DNA of 64,000 nt from CAWCTD01 sp963798455 (GCA_963798455.1 CAWCTD010000003.1:3224001-3288000); one strand, 5' to 3'. Counted from the first letter of the stretch, positions 24,467 through 33,343 are shown. Numbers and translations: made by a program. Notes: generated by a model from the letters alone, not told the origin.

Positions 24467-24870
24467 TTCTTGCTGTCCTTCCCTATCAGAGCCACGCCGG
24501 CCACGACGACCGCCACGCCCAGAAGCTTCCAGGCGTTTATTCTCTCCTTGAAAAACAGGAGCGAAAGCAGCGTTACCCAGACGTAGGTGAGAGAGATCAC
24601 GGGGTAGAGGATCGACAGCTCACCGTCGCGCAACGCCAGGACGAGCAACACCGTACTGACGCCGTAGAGGCTGTAGCCGGCGACCAGAGGCAGGTTGGTA
24701 ATCATCGCCAGGGGGCTGCCACTGGCCAGCCCGTTTGCCCCATGCTTGATGAGGATTTGGGCGACTGCGCCAAAAAGCGTGCAGAGGAACACGAGGGCAG
24801 TCGATTGCCGCGGACTGAAGTGGTACGACTTCTGGTCTTGCACTGGAGTAGCAAGGCTTACGCGGGCCAT
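24463..24870 (-). CDS. Four-helix EamA/SMR-like transporter subunit (first of pair)
   Basis: A protein of about 135 residues with four membrane helices after a short cytoplasmic start (MARVSLATPVQDQK). The helices lie around ALVFLCTLFGAVAQILI, LVAGYSLYGVSTVLLVLAL, ILYPVISLTYVWVTLLSLLF and LLGVAVVVAGVALIG. The shared pattern of Gly-Glu-Leu-x-Ile-Leu-Tyr-Pro and a Tyr-Val-Trp in helix 3 marks it as a paralogue of the next gene. I took the Met at 24870 because the longer frame adds an unrelated Cys-rich stretch. The pair resembles heterodimeric lipid-sugar flippases; the substrate is unknown. Confidence 0.76.
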   Translation of the reverse strand: MARVSLATPVQDQKSYHFSPRQSTALVFLCTLFGAVAQILIKHGANGLASGSPLAMITNLPLVAGYSLYGVSTVLLVLALRDGELSILYPVISLTYVWVTLLSLLFFKERINAWKLLGVAVVVAGVALIGKDSKK

Positions 24871-24920
24871 GTCAGAATTCGCCTCCCCATGATAACCGAT
24901 CGGGAGAGAGCAGCGGAACG

Positions 24921-25820
24921 TCAACGCTTTTTGCGCGGCGGTCCAGGCGGCTTGGCGGGTGGTGTTGGCGCAGGCTCGGGCGGCTCCGGAAGAGGTCTGA
25001 CGGACGGCCTGCACTCACCGGCCGGGATCAGGAACGCCGCCACCGGTTGCCACAGGCTGTCCACTCGCCTTTCCACCCGGTAGGATTGCGTCGTCTGGTC
25101 CGGGCGAAGCCGCCAGGCCGGGTCCCGCGCGAGGTCGCCGGGCGCGGCCGCTGGGGGACGATTCAGAGCTTCGCGCAGCGTCCAGCTCTCGCCGCCCGTG
25201 GTGCTTTCGTACCGTTCGTAGAGAGCGCCCGTCTCGCCGGATTGGCTGCGGTCGATCCACAACGTGCCGTCGCTGCGGGAGTCGAACCGGAACCTCTCCA
25301 CGGCTCCGGGACGGTTCTCCGAAAACACAGGGCGCCGCCGCCAGGTCGCGCCTCCATCCGTCGTGAGCAGGAAGAAGGGATCGCGCGGCAGCGGTTGGAC
25401 GACCTCGCCGCTGATCCAGCCCGTCTCATAATCGAAGAACTGAATGCCGTCGAGGGAAGCGCCCCGGATTCGGTCGAACGGCTCGTTCCAGGTCCTTCCA
25501 GTGTCCGCACTCGCCAGCGCTACGGACTGAAGCGTGACAGATTCGGTGTGGATGTTGCCCACCAGAAACAGCCTCGCGCCGACAGCTTCCACGGCGGTGA
25601 GTTCCAGGTAGACCGGGCAGGGCGCGTCCGGCGTGCAGTGCAGCCCGGAGGCGGTCATGTCCTCGTCCGAGCACTGGTAAGGAACTCGCATGGGGGAGCC
25701 GGCGTTGACGAGTACCGGTCTTTCGGGCGCTGGCGCTTCCTGGGCAGCGGCGCTGCTTGAGCAGAAAATCAGGACAAACGCGACGGCACAAGGAAGCTGG
25801 CCACCCATCTGTCTTATCAT
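24921..25820 (-). CDS. Secreted BNR/YCF48-like repeat protein
   Basis: A protein of about 299 residues. It begins with a signal peptide (MIRQMGGQLPCAVAFVLIFC, then SSSAAAQEA). Beta-propeller-type strands with Asp-box-like turns follow, for example SADTGRTWNEP, TTDGGATWRRRP and TTGGESWTLREA, with a Pro-rich C-terminal tail (PEPPEPAPTPPAKPPGPP). YCF48/BNR-like repeat proteins of this type are extracellular and usually of unknown role. The chosen ATG at 25820 overlaps the divergent gene's start in a CATG. A Met two codons further in would also be acceptable. Confidence 0.68.
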   Translation of the reverse strand: MIRQMGGQLPCAVAFVLIFCSSSAAAQEAPAPERPVLVNAGSPMRVPYQCSDEDMTASGLHCTPDAPCPVYLELTAVEAVGARLFLVGNIHTESVTLQSVALASADTGRTWNEPFDRIRGASLDGIQFFDYETGWISGEVVQPLPRDPFFLLTTDGGATWRRRPVFSENRPGAVERFRFDSRSDGTLWIDRSQSGETGALYERYESTTGGESWTLREALNRPPAAAPGDLARDPAWRLRPDQTTQSYRVERRVDSLWQPVAAFLIPAGECRPSVRPLPEPPEPAPTPPAKPPGPPRKKR

Positions 25821-26259
25821 GTCAAGAAACCGAGTACGGGATGGAATCGATCTCGCGCTGACCGCCATGTCCGGCTGGCTACGACACGACAAGCCGCCGC
25901 CCCTCACCGGCGCCCCCGCTGTGCGCCGCGAAAAGACGTACTCGGCCGAGAGCGGCTACGTCTACAGCTACTTCTACCGCGGTCACCGGCCCTGCCAGGG
26001 AGGCGCCGAGCATGTCTTCGAGGTGAGCGCGAACCGGCGGACGTTCGTGCCGGTTTCGGTGCTCCTGAGCGAGGCGGCCGTAGCGCCATGGCAGACGGCT
26101 CACGGGCGCGAGCTGACCGGCACGGAGCACTACGCGATCGCCAAGCTGTCACTGCTGGCGGCTTTCGACCAGCGGCAAGACCCCTCCTCGATGCAGCAGG
26201 CTGTTCACGTGACCCCTGCCGATGTCGCCTCGATCCTCGAGACCCTCGGGATCGACTAG
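25819..26259 (+). CDS. Hypothetical protein
   Basis: A 146-residue soluble protein starting MSRNRVRDGIDLALTAMSGW. The middle contains YSAESGYVYSYFYRGHRPC and FEVSANRRTFVPVSVLLSEA, and the end is helical (VTPADVASILETLGID). The Ser/Gly/Tyr-rich beta pattern with a single Cys does not match a family I know. Its start codon overlaps that of the divergent gene, which makes one of the two starts suspect, although other in-frame starts would lose conserved-looking sequence. Confidence 0.6.
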   Translation: MSRNRVRDGIDLALTAMSGWLRHDKPPPLTGAPAVRREKTYSAESGYVYSYFYRGHRPCQGGAEHVFEVSANRRTFVPVSVLLSEAAVAPWQTAHGRELTGTEHYAIAKLSLLAAFDQRQDPSSMQQAVHVTPADVASILETLGID

Positions 26260-26276
26260 GGTGGCGACGCGGTACG

Positions 26277-28487
26277 TTAGAAGCGGAACAGGTAGCTCAT
26301 CTTCACGAAGAGCTGACGGCCGGTGTTCAGGTCCGGGAATCCGGAAAGCGTCAGATAGGGCGGCCGGGAGGGATCCAGTCGCAGGTTCTGGTAGATGTCG
26401 GTATAGCCCACATAGAGCGCGGTGCCGGGGTGCAGCAGGTAGGTCAGGAGAAAGTCGTAGCTCACGCGCTTAGTGCGATCCAGGGCGACCAGCGAGGCGT
26501 TCGGCAGCACGCCGTTATAATCCACGATGGCTCGCAGGGAGAGTTCGCGCGTGAACTGGTAATTCGCCTTAGAGCGCACAATGTGGTTGGTGTAGATGGA
26601 CGCCGCCGCGGTTCGCAGGTGACTGTAGATGTAGGTCTCGTCGAGCTGCAGCCGCGCGGTGGGCCGCAGCGTCAGGCCCAGGTTGGCGGATTGGGAGTTT
26701 CCGGCGAACGGGGCGTAGCCGGCGGCGGGATAGTAGTTGACGGCGTCGCCGTGCGAAAAACTGCTCGAAACGGCCAGCCACCTGAACCATTCGGTATTGA
26801 AGATGTAGTAGTTCGCGTGCTTGCGGAAGCCCTGTCCCTTGAACAACTCGTACACCTCTCCGCGGCTGTAGGTGAAGTTCGTAAGGCGGGTTAGCTGCAT
26901 TCCCCACTCGAAGTCGACTTCCCAATCCTGCGTTTGCCCCAACCTGTTCCAGTTCCCGAGGACGATAATCGCCGGCCCGAAGTTCATGATGGTCTTGTTC
27001 GCCGGCCACCAGCGGTAGCCCACCCGGTTCTTGAATTGGCGGATGTCGGTGCGCGGGATGTAGCCAAGTTCAGCGCGGAAGTTGGGGCTGATGTCCGTGT
27101 AGGAGGAGTAAGCCTGGAACCTCCTGCCGGAGCGCTCGAACCGGGCGTAGTAGAGGTTGCCGGAGTACTTGCCGGCGGCGGCCGACCGGCTGAGACTGGT
27201 AACCGCCTGTCCGGTGACGAACAGATTGTGCCCCAGGTTCAATCGTGTGTCCAGGGAAGACAGCCGGTTGTAGTCGGAGCCGAATTCACGGTCCGTCGCG
27301 AGGAGACGCAGATGAGAGTCTTTCCGAAAATCGCGCTGGAGGCTCAGGACGCCGTTCGTCGCCCGCTGGCCGTAGCGGGCATTGGACGGGTCCAGAGTCC
27401 GCCCCGGCGCCCGGTCGTCAGCGGCAAGAACTCCTATGCCCCAGCGGCCCAGTTTCCCCGTAAGACGCGCCCCGAATTCAGGATCCACAATGCGCCGTGA
27501 GAAGAACAGGCTCAGTGGCGTGCTGAAGTAGGATGCATTCTCCATGAAGAACGGGCGGCGTTCCGGGTAGAAGACTTCGTAGCGCTGGTTCACGGTCACC
27601 TGTGGCTCGTCGGACTCGACCTGGCTGAAGTCGGGATTCAAGGTCATGTCCAGCGTGAGCGCATCCTTGATGACGGCCTTGCCGTCGAGGCCGGCGCGGG
27701 AATTCGACTCGGTGACCAACCGCAGCGCGGTCGCCGGGGGCTGGTCCAAATAGCGCGAGCGCGCGAACAGGCCGTAGGGGATGAACTGGAGGTTCCTGCC
27801 GGGCGAAATGTTCTCCAAGCCTTCCAGGTGTCCAAACTGCGCCACGAACTGCGGCATACGTTTCCGCGAGATGAAGGGCCACATCGAGAACTCGTTGTTG
27901 CGCTGGATGAAGCGGCCGAGCATCACGCCCCACCGCTGTCGCGGGGCGTCCGGAAAGCGAAGCGTGCGGAACGGGATGGTGATGAGCACCACATAGCCGT
28001 CCGCCGTGATCTTCGCCTCCGTGTACCAGAGCCCTTCCCAACTGAAATCGTCGCCATAACCATCCGTGGTGATCCCGTCGAGCTGGACGGCGTACGGATT
28101 GACGTCGAACCAGTAGGCGTGGCGGTGGTCGTGGAAGGTGTCGATGTTGATTGTGACCCGGTCGTCGCTCAAGATCTGCTTGCGCTTGGCCACGCGGGCG
28201 CGGATCAGGTTGGGATCATCCTTGGCGATGAAGGCCACGTAGAGGTTCTTGTCATCGTAAGAAAGAAAAGCGGTGGTGGGCTGGCTCACTGGATCCCCGT
28301 CGTGCGGATCGAGCTGCCGGAAGTCCGTCACCTCGAGCTCCGCCTCGCGAGGAGCCGCATTGACGAAGTCGGCCAGCTTGGGAGCCCGGGAGACACGGGG
28401 GATGGTCAAAGTGGGAGTCCCGTCGGTTTGCGCCAGGCAGGCCAACGGCAGGCAGAATAGAAGGATGAGTGCGGACTTGGTCTTCAA
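26277..28487 (-). CDS. DUF5916 / CBM9-like outer-membrane protein
   Basis: A 736-residue protein with signal peptide (MKTKSALILLFCLPLACLAQ). The N-terminal carbohydrate-binding family 9-like sandwich runs to about residue 215 (FLSYDDKNLYVAFIAKDDPN, YWFDVNPYAVQLDGITTDGY). A large DUF5916 C-terminal domain with alternating hydrophobic strands of outer-membrane beta-barrel type follows. The last residue is Phe after SYLFRF, the usual signal for outer-membrane insertion. Members are common in Acidobacteria and Bacteroidetes and are thought to handle carbohydrates at the cell surface. It is transcribed away from the amidohydrolase gene, starting 80 bases from it. Confidence 0.85.
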   Translation of the reverse strand: MKTKSALILLFCLPLACLAQTDGTPTLTIPRVSRAPKLADFVNAAPREAELEVTDFRQLDPHDGDPVSQPTTAFLSYDDKNLYVAFIAKDDPNLIRARVAKRKQILSDDRVTINIDTFHDHRHAYWFDVNPYAVQLDGITTDGYGDDFSWEGLWYTEAKITADGYVVLITIPFRTLRFPDAPRQRWGVMLGRFIQRNNEFSMWPFISRKRMPQFVAQFGHLEGLENISPGRNLQFIPYGLFARSRYLDQPPATALRLVTESNSRAGLDGKAVIKDALTLDMTLNPDFSQVESDEPQVTVNQRYEVFYPERRPFFMENASYFSTPLSLFFSRRIVDPEFGARLTGKLGRWGIGVLAADDRAPGRTLDPSNARYGQRATNGVLSLQRDFRKDSHLRLLATDREFGSDYNRLSSLDTRLNLGHNLFVTGQAVTSLSRSAAAGKYSGNLYYARFERSGRRFQAYSSYTDISPNFRAELGYIPRTDIRQFKNRVGYRWWPANKTIMNFGPAIIVLGNWNRLGQTQDWEVDFEWGMQLTRLTNFTYSRGEVYELFKGQGFRKHANYYIFNTEWFRWLAVSSSFSHGDAVNYYPAAGYAPFAGNSQSANLGLTLRPTARLQLDETYIYSHLRTAAASIYTNHIVRSKANYQFTRELSLRAIVDYNGVLPNASLVALDRTKRVSYDFLLTYLLHPGTALYVGYTDIYQNLRLDPSRPPYLTLSGFPDLNTGRQLFVKMSYLFRF

Positions 28488-28566
28488 TGGAGAACACTCA
28501 TCATTTCAGTTCGAAGGCCGCGGCGTCAACCGCGCTGCACGCTGGTTGTGGAGTACACTTTGTTAC

Positions 28567-29442
28567 ATGAACCGGCGTACCTTCCTTGCTTCGCTTTCTC
28601 TCGCTTCGGCGGGCGCTGCCGCGAAGTACCGCATCATCGATCCTCACGTGCACGTCTGGGTCAATGACCCTCGCTACCCGTGGGCCAAGGAAACAACGCA
28701 GCCTCCCAAGCGCGACGCCACGCCGGAGATGCTTCTCGAACTGATGAAGGCCAACGGCGTGGAGAAGACCGTGATCGTGCAGTACATCGGCTACCGCTGG
28801 GACAACCGCTACGCCGCCGACACATTGCGGAAATACCCCCGGTTCTTCCGCGGTGTGGCGCGGGTGAACCCGGAGGATCCCGCCGCGCCGGATCATCTCT
28901 CCAAGCTCACCGAAGAGGGGTTTCACGGCGTGCGTCTCAGCCCCGGCGCGGACACCAGCGGCGACTGGATCCGCGGCGATCTGATGCCTCCCCTGTGGAA
29001 GCGCACGGAGTCGCTCAAGGTGCCGATGCAGATCCTGGCGCCCATCACGCGCATGCCGGACATTGGACGCCTCACTGAGCATTATCCGGACCTCACCGTG
29101 GTTATCGACCACATGGCGGACTGCCCGGTCAACCAGCCGGCCGAGCTCGAAAAACTTATCGCGCTGGCACGTTACCCCAAGGTATTCGTGAAGATCTCGC
29201 ACACCTGGTCGATTTCCAGGCAGCCGTATCCCTATCTGGACGCGCAGGAGTACGTCAAGCGCCTGTACGCCGCCTTCGGCCCGACTCGCCTGATGTGGGG
29301 CACGGACTGGCCCCTGGTGGAGGACCGCGCCAGCTACCGCCAGGCGCTCACGGTCGTCCGCGACGACATGAAGTTCCTCACCGAGGAAGACAAGTCCTGG
29401 ATCCTGTCAAGGACCATCGAGCGCGTCTGGCCGTTTGCCTGA
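28567..29442 (+). CDS. Amidohydrolase family 2 protein, exported
   Basis: A 291-residue TIM-barrel metal-dependent hydrolase of the amidohydrolase_2 (PDC-hydrolase-like) group. A twin-arginine-like leader MNRRTFLASLSLASAGAAA comes first, then the metal motif DPHVHVW, the segment VEKTVIVQYIGYRWDNRYAA, HGVRLSPGAD, VVIDHMADCP and the C-terminal MWGTDWPL, whose Asp is catalytic. Substrates in the group are lactones or decarboxylation substrates, but this one is not predictable. The gene is alone between divergent DUF5916 and convergent vapC. Confidence 0.83.
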   Translation: MNRRTFLASLSLASAGAAAKYRIIDPHVHVWVNDPRYPWAKETTQPPKRDATPEMLLELMKANGVEKTVIVQYIGYRWDNRYAADTLRKYPRFFRGVARVNPEDPAAPDHLSKLTEEGFHGVRLSPGADTSGDWIRGDLMPPLWKRTESLKVPMQILAPITRMPDIGRLTEHYPDLTVVIDHMADCPVNQPAELEKLIALARYPKVFVKISHTWSISRQPYPYLDAQEYVKRLYAAFGPTRLMWGTDWPLVEDRASYRQALTVVRDDMKFLTEEDKSWILSRTIERVWPFA

Positions 29443-29459
29443 AAGCGGGATTGCGGCCT

Positions 29460-29864
29460 CTAGGGAAGTCGAAGCCGGCGAATCCCGGGCACGCGGTCGA
29501 AGCCGGCGTCAAAGGTCGCGATCCGTTCCACCTCGTGGTTCAGCATGACCGCCGCGTGGACGGCGTCCCGGGCCGAAATGCCGGACGCTTCGCACAGCAG
29601 GTCTCGCGCCCGATCCGTGTCCGCCAGCGTGACATCCAGAACAACGGGACAGATTTCCACGAACAGGTCGTACACCTCCCGCGCCAGGTCCAGCCGGCCT
29701 AGGGACGAATAGCGGTAAAGGATCTCCTGGAGCACCTCGGTGCTCGTGCAAGCGTCTACCTCGCCTTTCCGGACCCGCTCAAGAAAACGGCGCGCGGGCT
29801 CGCGGTGCTCGTGGGGACCTCCCGCTACATACATGGGGATGTTGGAATCGACAAACACCCTCAC
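29460..29864 (-). CDS. vapC: PIN-domain ribonuclease toxin (VapC family)
   Basis: A 134-residue PIN-domain protein. The four acidic positions are visible as Asp in VFVDSNIPMYV, Glu in STEVLQEILYRY, Asp in ISARDAVHAAVM and Asp in IATFDAGFDRV. VapC toxins cleave tRNA or rRNA until neutralised by VapB. Its ATG overlaps the stop of the RHH gene (ATGA), giving a coupled antitoxin-toxin pair in the usual order. Confidence 0.9.
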   Translation of the reverse strand: MRVFVDSNIPMYVAGGPHEHREPARRFLERVRKGEVDACTSTEVLQEILYRYSSLGRLDLAREVYDLFVEICPVVLDVTLADTDRARDLLCEASGISARDAVHAAVMLNHEVERIATFDAGFDRVPGIRRLRLP

Positions 29865-30097
29865 GAGCGGCCCGCCTCAATCTCCGAAAGCATCCGGCCG
29901 ATGTCCGCTGTCGGGGCGCCGAGAGAAGACAACCGAGTCACGGGGTCGGAAGCCGGACGTCCCGAGCGCGCATCCCGCAGCGACTCTTCCAGGGCGCGGC
30001 GCACCCATTCCCCCTTGGAGACACGACCGCGCTGGGCCGCCTTCCGCAACCGGGCGTCGAGCGCCGACGGAATTAAGACCTGAAGCCGGTAACTCAT
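29861..30097 (-). CDS. vapB: Ribbon-helix-helix antitoxin (VapB type)
   Basis: A 78-residue protein whose N-terminus reads like a ribbon-helix-helix repressor: a strand YRLQVLIPSALDARLRKAAQ, then the helix RVSKGEWVRRALEESLRD. The acidic tail (MLSEIEAG) is the likely toxin-binding part. It overlaps vapC by four bases. A palindrome AGTATACT lies just upstream at 30101-30108 and may be the operator. Confidence 0.85.
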   Translation of the reverse strand: MSYRLQVLIPSALDARLRKAAQRGRVSKGEWVRRALEESLRDARSGRPASDPVTRLSSLGAPTADIGRMLSEIEAGRS

Positions 30098-30100
30098 ATG

Positions 30101-30108
30101 AGTATACT
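30101..30108. promoter_or_regulatory. Candidate VapB operator / promoter element
   Basis: The palindrome AGTATACT lies four bases before the vapB start. On the coding strand it also contains TATACT, a near-consensus -10 hexamer. A palindrome within or next to the -10 region is where ribbon-helix-helix antitoxins normally bind. Evidence is position and symmetry only. Confidence 0.3.
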
Positions 30109-30153
30109 AACATGCTCAGGACCGCTCGGCGCCGCCTTGCCGGGAGCACGCCC

Positions 30154-30675
30154 CTACGCGGACCGCTGCCAGGCGAGGAAAGCCGCGATGGTCTTGCCGT
30201 CCTGGAGGCGGCCGGTGCGGATCATGCGGTCGAGGTCGCGGGGGTTGAACCAGCGGCAGCGGATGCGCTCGTCCTCCATGGGCCGGGGTTCGCCTTTGAT
30301 CAAGTCCGTCGCCACGAAGATGGTCATCTTCTCGGCAACGTAGCCGGGGCTCGGGTAGAAGGAAAGCAGCTTCCTCCACTTGCGGGCGCGGTAGCCGGTC
30401 TCTTCTTCAAGCTCTCGCTTGGCGGCCTGGAGCGGCTTCTCGCCGGGGTCGAGGCGGCCGGCGGGCAGTTCCCACAGCATCCCCCGCGCGGGCAGGCGGT
30501 ACTGCCGCACAAGCAGGATACGGCCCTTTTCGTCCACCGGCATCATGACCGCCGAACCGGCGTGCTGCACGATGGAGCGGCGGATCTGGAATCCATCCGG
30601 ATCAACCGCGTGGTCCTCGGTGATGCGAAAAAGGTCGCAGCGGTAACGCTCGCGGGAGGAGATGAGCTTCATCAT
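30154..30675 (-). CDS. Nudix hydrolase (ADP-ribose pyrophosphatase-like)
   Basis: A 173-residue Nudix hydrolase with a complete Nudix box: Gly-x5-Glu-x7-Arg-Glu-Leu-x-Glu-Glu-x-Gly, seen as GRLDPGEKPLQAAK followed by RELEEETGY. The preceding ILLVRQYRLPARGMLWELPA is typical of ADP-ribose pyrophosphatases. Its start overlaps the stop of the M16 peptidase gene, so it is the last gene of a coupled run with the two M16 genes. The substrate is inferred from the family. Confidence 0.9.
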   Translation of the reverse strand: MMKLISSRERYRCDLFRITEDHAVDPDGFQIRRSIVQHAGSAVMMPVDEKGRILLVRQYRLPARGMLWELPAGRLDPGEKPLQAAKRELEEETGYRARKWRKLLSFYPSPGYVAEKMTIFVATDLIKGEPRPMEDERIRCRWFNPRDLDRMIRTGRLQDGKTIAAFLAWQRSA

Positions 30676-32033
30676 TCGGCTTTCACGACCGTCACTTTGC
30701 CGAACCTCTCCAGCGTCTTGCCGATCTCGGAAGCGTCTCCCACCACCACGATGCCAGCGGCCTCCGGCGCCATGTAGCGCGCGGCCGCGGCTTGAATCTG
30801 CTCCGGCTGGACGGCGCGGATGCGCGCGGTGAAGGTCTCCAGGTAGTTATCGGGCACGCCCAGCAGCTTCATGTTGGCGAGCTGGCTGGCAAGCCCGGCC
30901 TGGGTCTCCAGCCCGATGACGAAGTTGCCGCTCAGGTAATTCTTGACATCGCTGAGCTCGTCCGGCGGCACGGGCTTCTTGACCATGTCGTCAAGCTCCG
31001 CCGTGACCGCCTTCAGCGCCGGCTCCAGCACTTCATTACGGACCTGCGTCACGGTGGTGAACAGCCCGGCATTCTTGCGGGCCTGCATGCTGCTGTGGGC
31101 GTCGTAAGCGTAGCCCTGCTTCTCGCGGATGTCCGTGAACATGCGCGAGCTGGCGCCCCCGCCGAGGATGGTGTTAGCTACGACCATGGCGAAATAGTCG
31201 GGGCTGTTTCGATCGACGGCAAGCCGCCCCATGCGGATGTCGGCCTGGACCGAACCGGGGCGATCCACCAAGGTGATGCTCCTGGACGGCGACGGGAAGT
31301 CCGGCGCGGGCCGGGCGGCCAGGTCTTTTTTCTGCCAGGCGCCGAAACGAGCCTGGATCAAGCCCAGGGTCTCGTCTCGTGAGGGGAGCGAGCCGAGCAG
31401 AATGAGCACGCCGTTGTTCGGCGCAAGGTGCGTGTCGTGGAACTGCCCCAAGACGTTGCGGTCGAGCTTGGCAATCGACTCCGGCGTGGGGTTCTCGTGG
31501 GAATAGGGATGCGGGCCGAATACGACCGCCGTGATCTTCTCGTCCGCCCAGTACCCGGCGTCGGAACGCTCCGCGAGCAATTCCTGCGTGCGCCGGGCCT
31601 TGTAAAGCTTGACTTCGTCTTCGGGGAACGCGGCATTCAGGGCAACGTCGGCGGTAAGATCCAGCAGCTTCGGCAGGTTCTCCGCCAAAGCACTGCCCTG
31701 CATGGTCAGCCCGTCAGGGCCGGATGCGGCCCTCAGCGCGCCGCCGATGTCGGCCAGTTCTTCGGCGATCTGGCGCGAGCTGCGCGTCTTGGTGCCTTCG
31801 GTCAGCAGTGTACCCACCGCTTCCGAGAGGCCGGGCAGGTCCTTGGGATCGAACTTCATGCCCGCCTCGAGGGCCAGCCTGAGCGTAACCAGCGGGAACC
31901 GCTTGTCTTCCACCAGGACCACGCGCAGCCCGTTGGGCAGCGTGGTTTCGAACACAGAGGGCAACTTAAAGGAAGGCAGAGGAGCCGTCTCGGGAGGCTT
32001 GGTTCGGTCAATTCTCTGTGCAGACATTGTCAT
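30672..32033 (-). CDS. M16-family peptidase subunit lacking the zinc motif
   Basis: A 453-residue M16/insulinase-like protein. The fold is clear (TLPNGLRVVLVEDKRFPLVT, LGGGASSRMFTDIREKQGYA, LVDRPGSVQADIRMGRL), but the HxxEH zinc site is not present. At the corresponding place it reads GLSEAVGTLLTEGT. This is the non-catalytic partner of a heterodimeric M16 peptidase, as in mitochondrial processing peptidase alpha and many bacterial pairs. The active partner is the upstream gene, with an ATGA overlap. It would help form the enclosing chamber. Confidence 0.88.
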   Translation of the reverse strand: MTMSAQRIDRTKPPETAPLPSFKLPSVFETTLPNGLRVVLVEDKRFPLVTLRLALEAGMKFDPKDLPGLSEAVGTLLTEGTKTRSSRQIAEELADIGGALRAASGPDGLTMQGSALAENLPKLLDLTADVALNAAFPEDEVKLYKARRTQELLAERSDAGYWADEKITAVVFGPHPYSHENPTPESIAKLDRNVLGQFHDTHLAPNNGVLILLGSLPSRDETLGLIQARFGAWQKKDLAARPAPDFPSPSRSITLVDRPGSVQADIRMGRLAVDRNSPDYFAMVVANTILGGGASSRMFTDIREKQGYAYDAHSSMQARKNAGLFTTVTQVRNEVLEPALKAVTAELDDMVKKPVPPDELSDVKNYLSGNFVIGLETQAGLASQLANMKLLGVPDNYLETFTARIRAVQPEQIQAAAARYMAPEAAGIVVVGDASEIGKTLERFGKVTVVKAE

Positions 32034-33343
32034 GCCTCGGGCTTCTCCTCGGCGGGCGCGGGAACAATCTCCAGGACGAAGCGCCTCTCGGCCGTGCAGT
32101 ATTTCCTGGCCACTGCCTGCACCTCGCCCGGGGTCACCGCCAGCAGTGACGCGAGCTCCGTGTTAAGGAAGTCCGGATTTCCGTCCAGCAGTTCGTACTG
32201 GCCCAGCAGCCGCGCGCGCTGTATCGAGCTCTGCAGCCTGCTCATCAAGCCCGCCCGGAAGAGAGCCTTGGCCCGGCTCAGTTCCTTCGGGTCCACCCCG
32301 TCCTTCTGGATCTTGGCGATCTCCTCCTGAGCCTGCTCGACGATCTGTGCCCCCTTGAACATCGGGTTGTGCAGCAGCATCATGGCGTAGTGCCCGGGAT
32401 GCTTATAGTCGCTCGCGCCGGCGAAGGGCCAGCCCAGGTCCGCCTGGTACTGGATCACCGACTGACGGCCTTTCACAAGGTTCTGCTGGAAGCGTGAACT
32501 CTCGCCCCCGGTGAGCAGCACGTCCAGCATCCTCAGCGCGTAGTAATCCGAAGAGCGCCGAGCAGTGCCCGGGTAGCCGATCACCACCGCCGGCACCTGC
32601 GCCAGGGGATCGCGGTACACCTCGGAGAGCGCCTTGACGTCCGGCGGTTCGGAAAGGTCCGGATGCTTGGGCTGCGGCTGCGGCTGTATGTCGCCGAAGT
32701 AGGCCTCCACCAGCTTCTTCGCTTCGGGGACGTCGAGGTCCCCGACCAGCACCAGCACGGCGTTGTTCGGCGCGTAGAAAGTCCTGAAGAACTTGGCCAC
32801 ATCTTCCACGGACGCGGCGTCCAGGTCCTCGAACGAGCCGATCAGGGAGTGCGAGTTTTGCCAGTTCTGGAAGGAGATCTCGGGCCAGCGGTCCACGATC
32901 GCCGTGTTGTACGGCTGGTTGTCGAAATTCAGCCGCCGCTCCTGTTTGACCGCCTCCTTCTGGTTGGCGAGATTCTCCTGGTTGATCGCCAGTGATCGCA
33001 TGCGGTCGGACTCCAGCCATAGGCCGACGGCGAGCTGGTTGGAGGGGAGCACCTCGAAATAATCGGTGAAGTCGGGGTGCGTCGAGCCGTTCATCGTCCC
33101 GCCGTTGGACTCGACCAGCTTGAAGTGCTGGCCCTTGGGCGCGTTGGCGGAGCCCTGGAACATCATGTGCTCGAACAGGTGCGCGAAGCCGGTCCGGCCC
33201 TTTTCCTCGGAGCGGGCGCCAACGTCGTAGACCACGTAGACGCTGACCACGGGAACGGACTTGTCGGGTGAAAGGATTACCCGCATCCCGTTGTTGAGTG
33301 TGTATTTTTCGAATGGAATCTTGAAATCGGTTGCTTGCACCAT
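32030..33343 (-). CDS. M16-family peptidase, catalytic subunit
   Basis: A 437-residue insulinase-type zinc peptidase with the inverted zinc motif HLFEH in RTGFAHLFEHMMFQGSAN, and the downstream Glu in EAVKQERRLNF. It forms a heterodimeric peptidase with the next gene, whose start overlaps its stop. No signal peptide is seen at the chosen start (MVQATDFKIPFEK, ATG at 33343). The open frame continues upstream into the frameshifted polX region without a stop, so 33343 is inferred from the protein, not from a stop codon. Function is degradation of peptides, location uncertain. Confidence 0.88.
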   Translation of the reverse strand: MVQATDFKIPFEKYTLNNGMRVILSPDKSVPVVSVYVVYDVGARSEEKGRTGFAHLFEHMMFQGSANAPKGQHFKLVESNGGTMNGSTHPDFTDYFEVLPSNQLAVGLWLESDRMRSLAINQENLANQKEAVKQERRLNFDNQPYNTAIVDRWPEISFQNWQNSHSLIGSFEDLDAASVEDVAKFFRTFYAPNNAVLVLVGDLDVPEAKKLVEAYFGDIQPQPQPKHPDLSEPPDVKALSEVYRDPLAQVPAVVIGYPGTARRSSDYYALRMLDVLLTGGESSRFQQNLVKGRQSVIQYQADLGWPFAGASDYKHPGHYAMMLLHNPMFKGAQIVEQAQEEIAKIQKDGVDPKELSRAKALFRAGLMSRLQSSIQRARLLGQYELLDGNPDFLNTELASLLAVTPGEVQAVARKYCTAERRFVLEIVPAPAEEKPEA

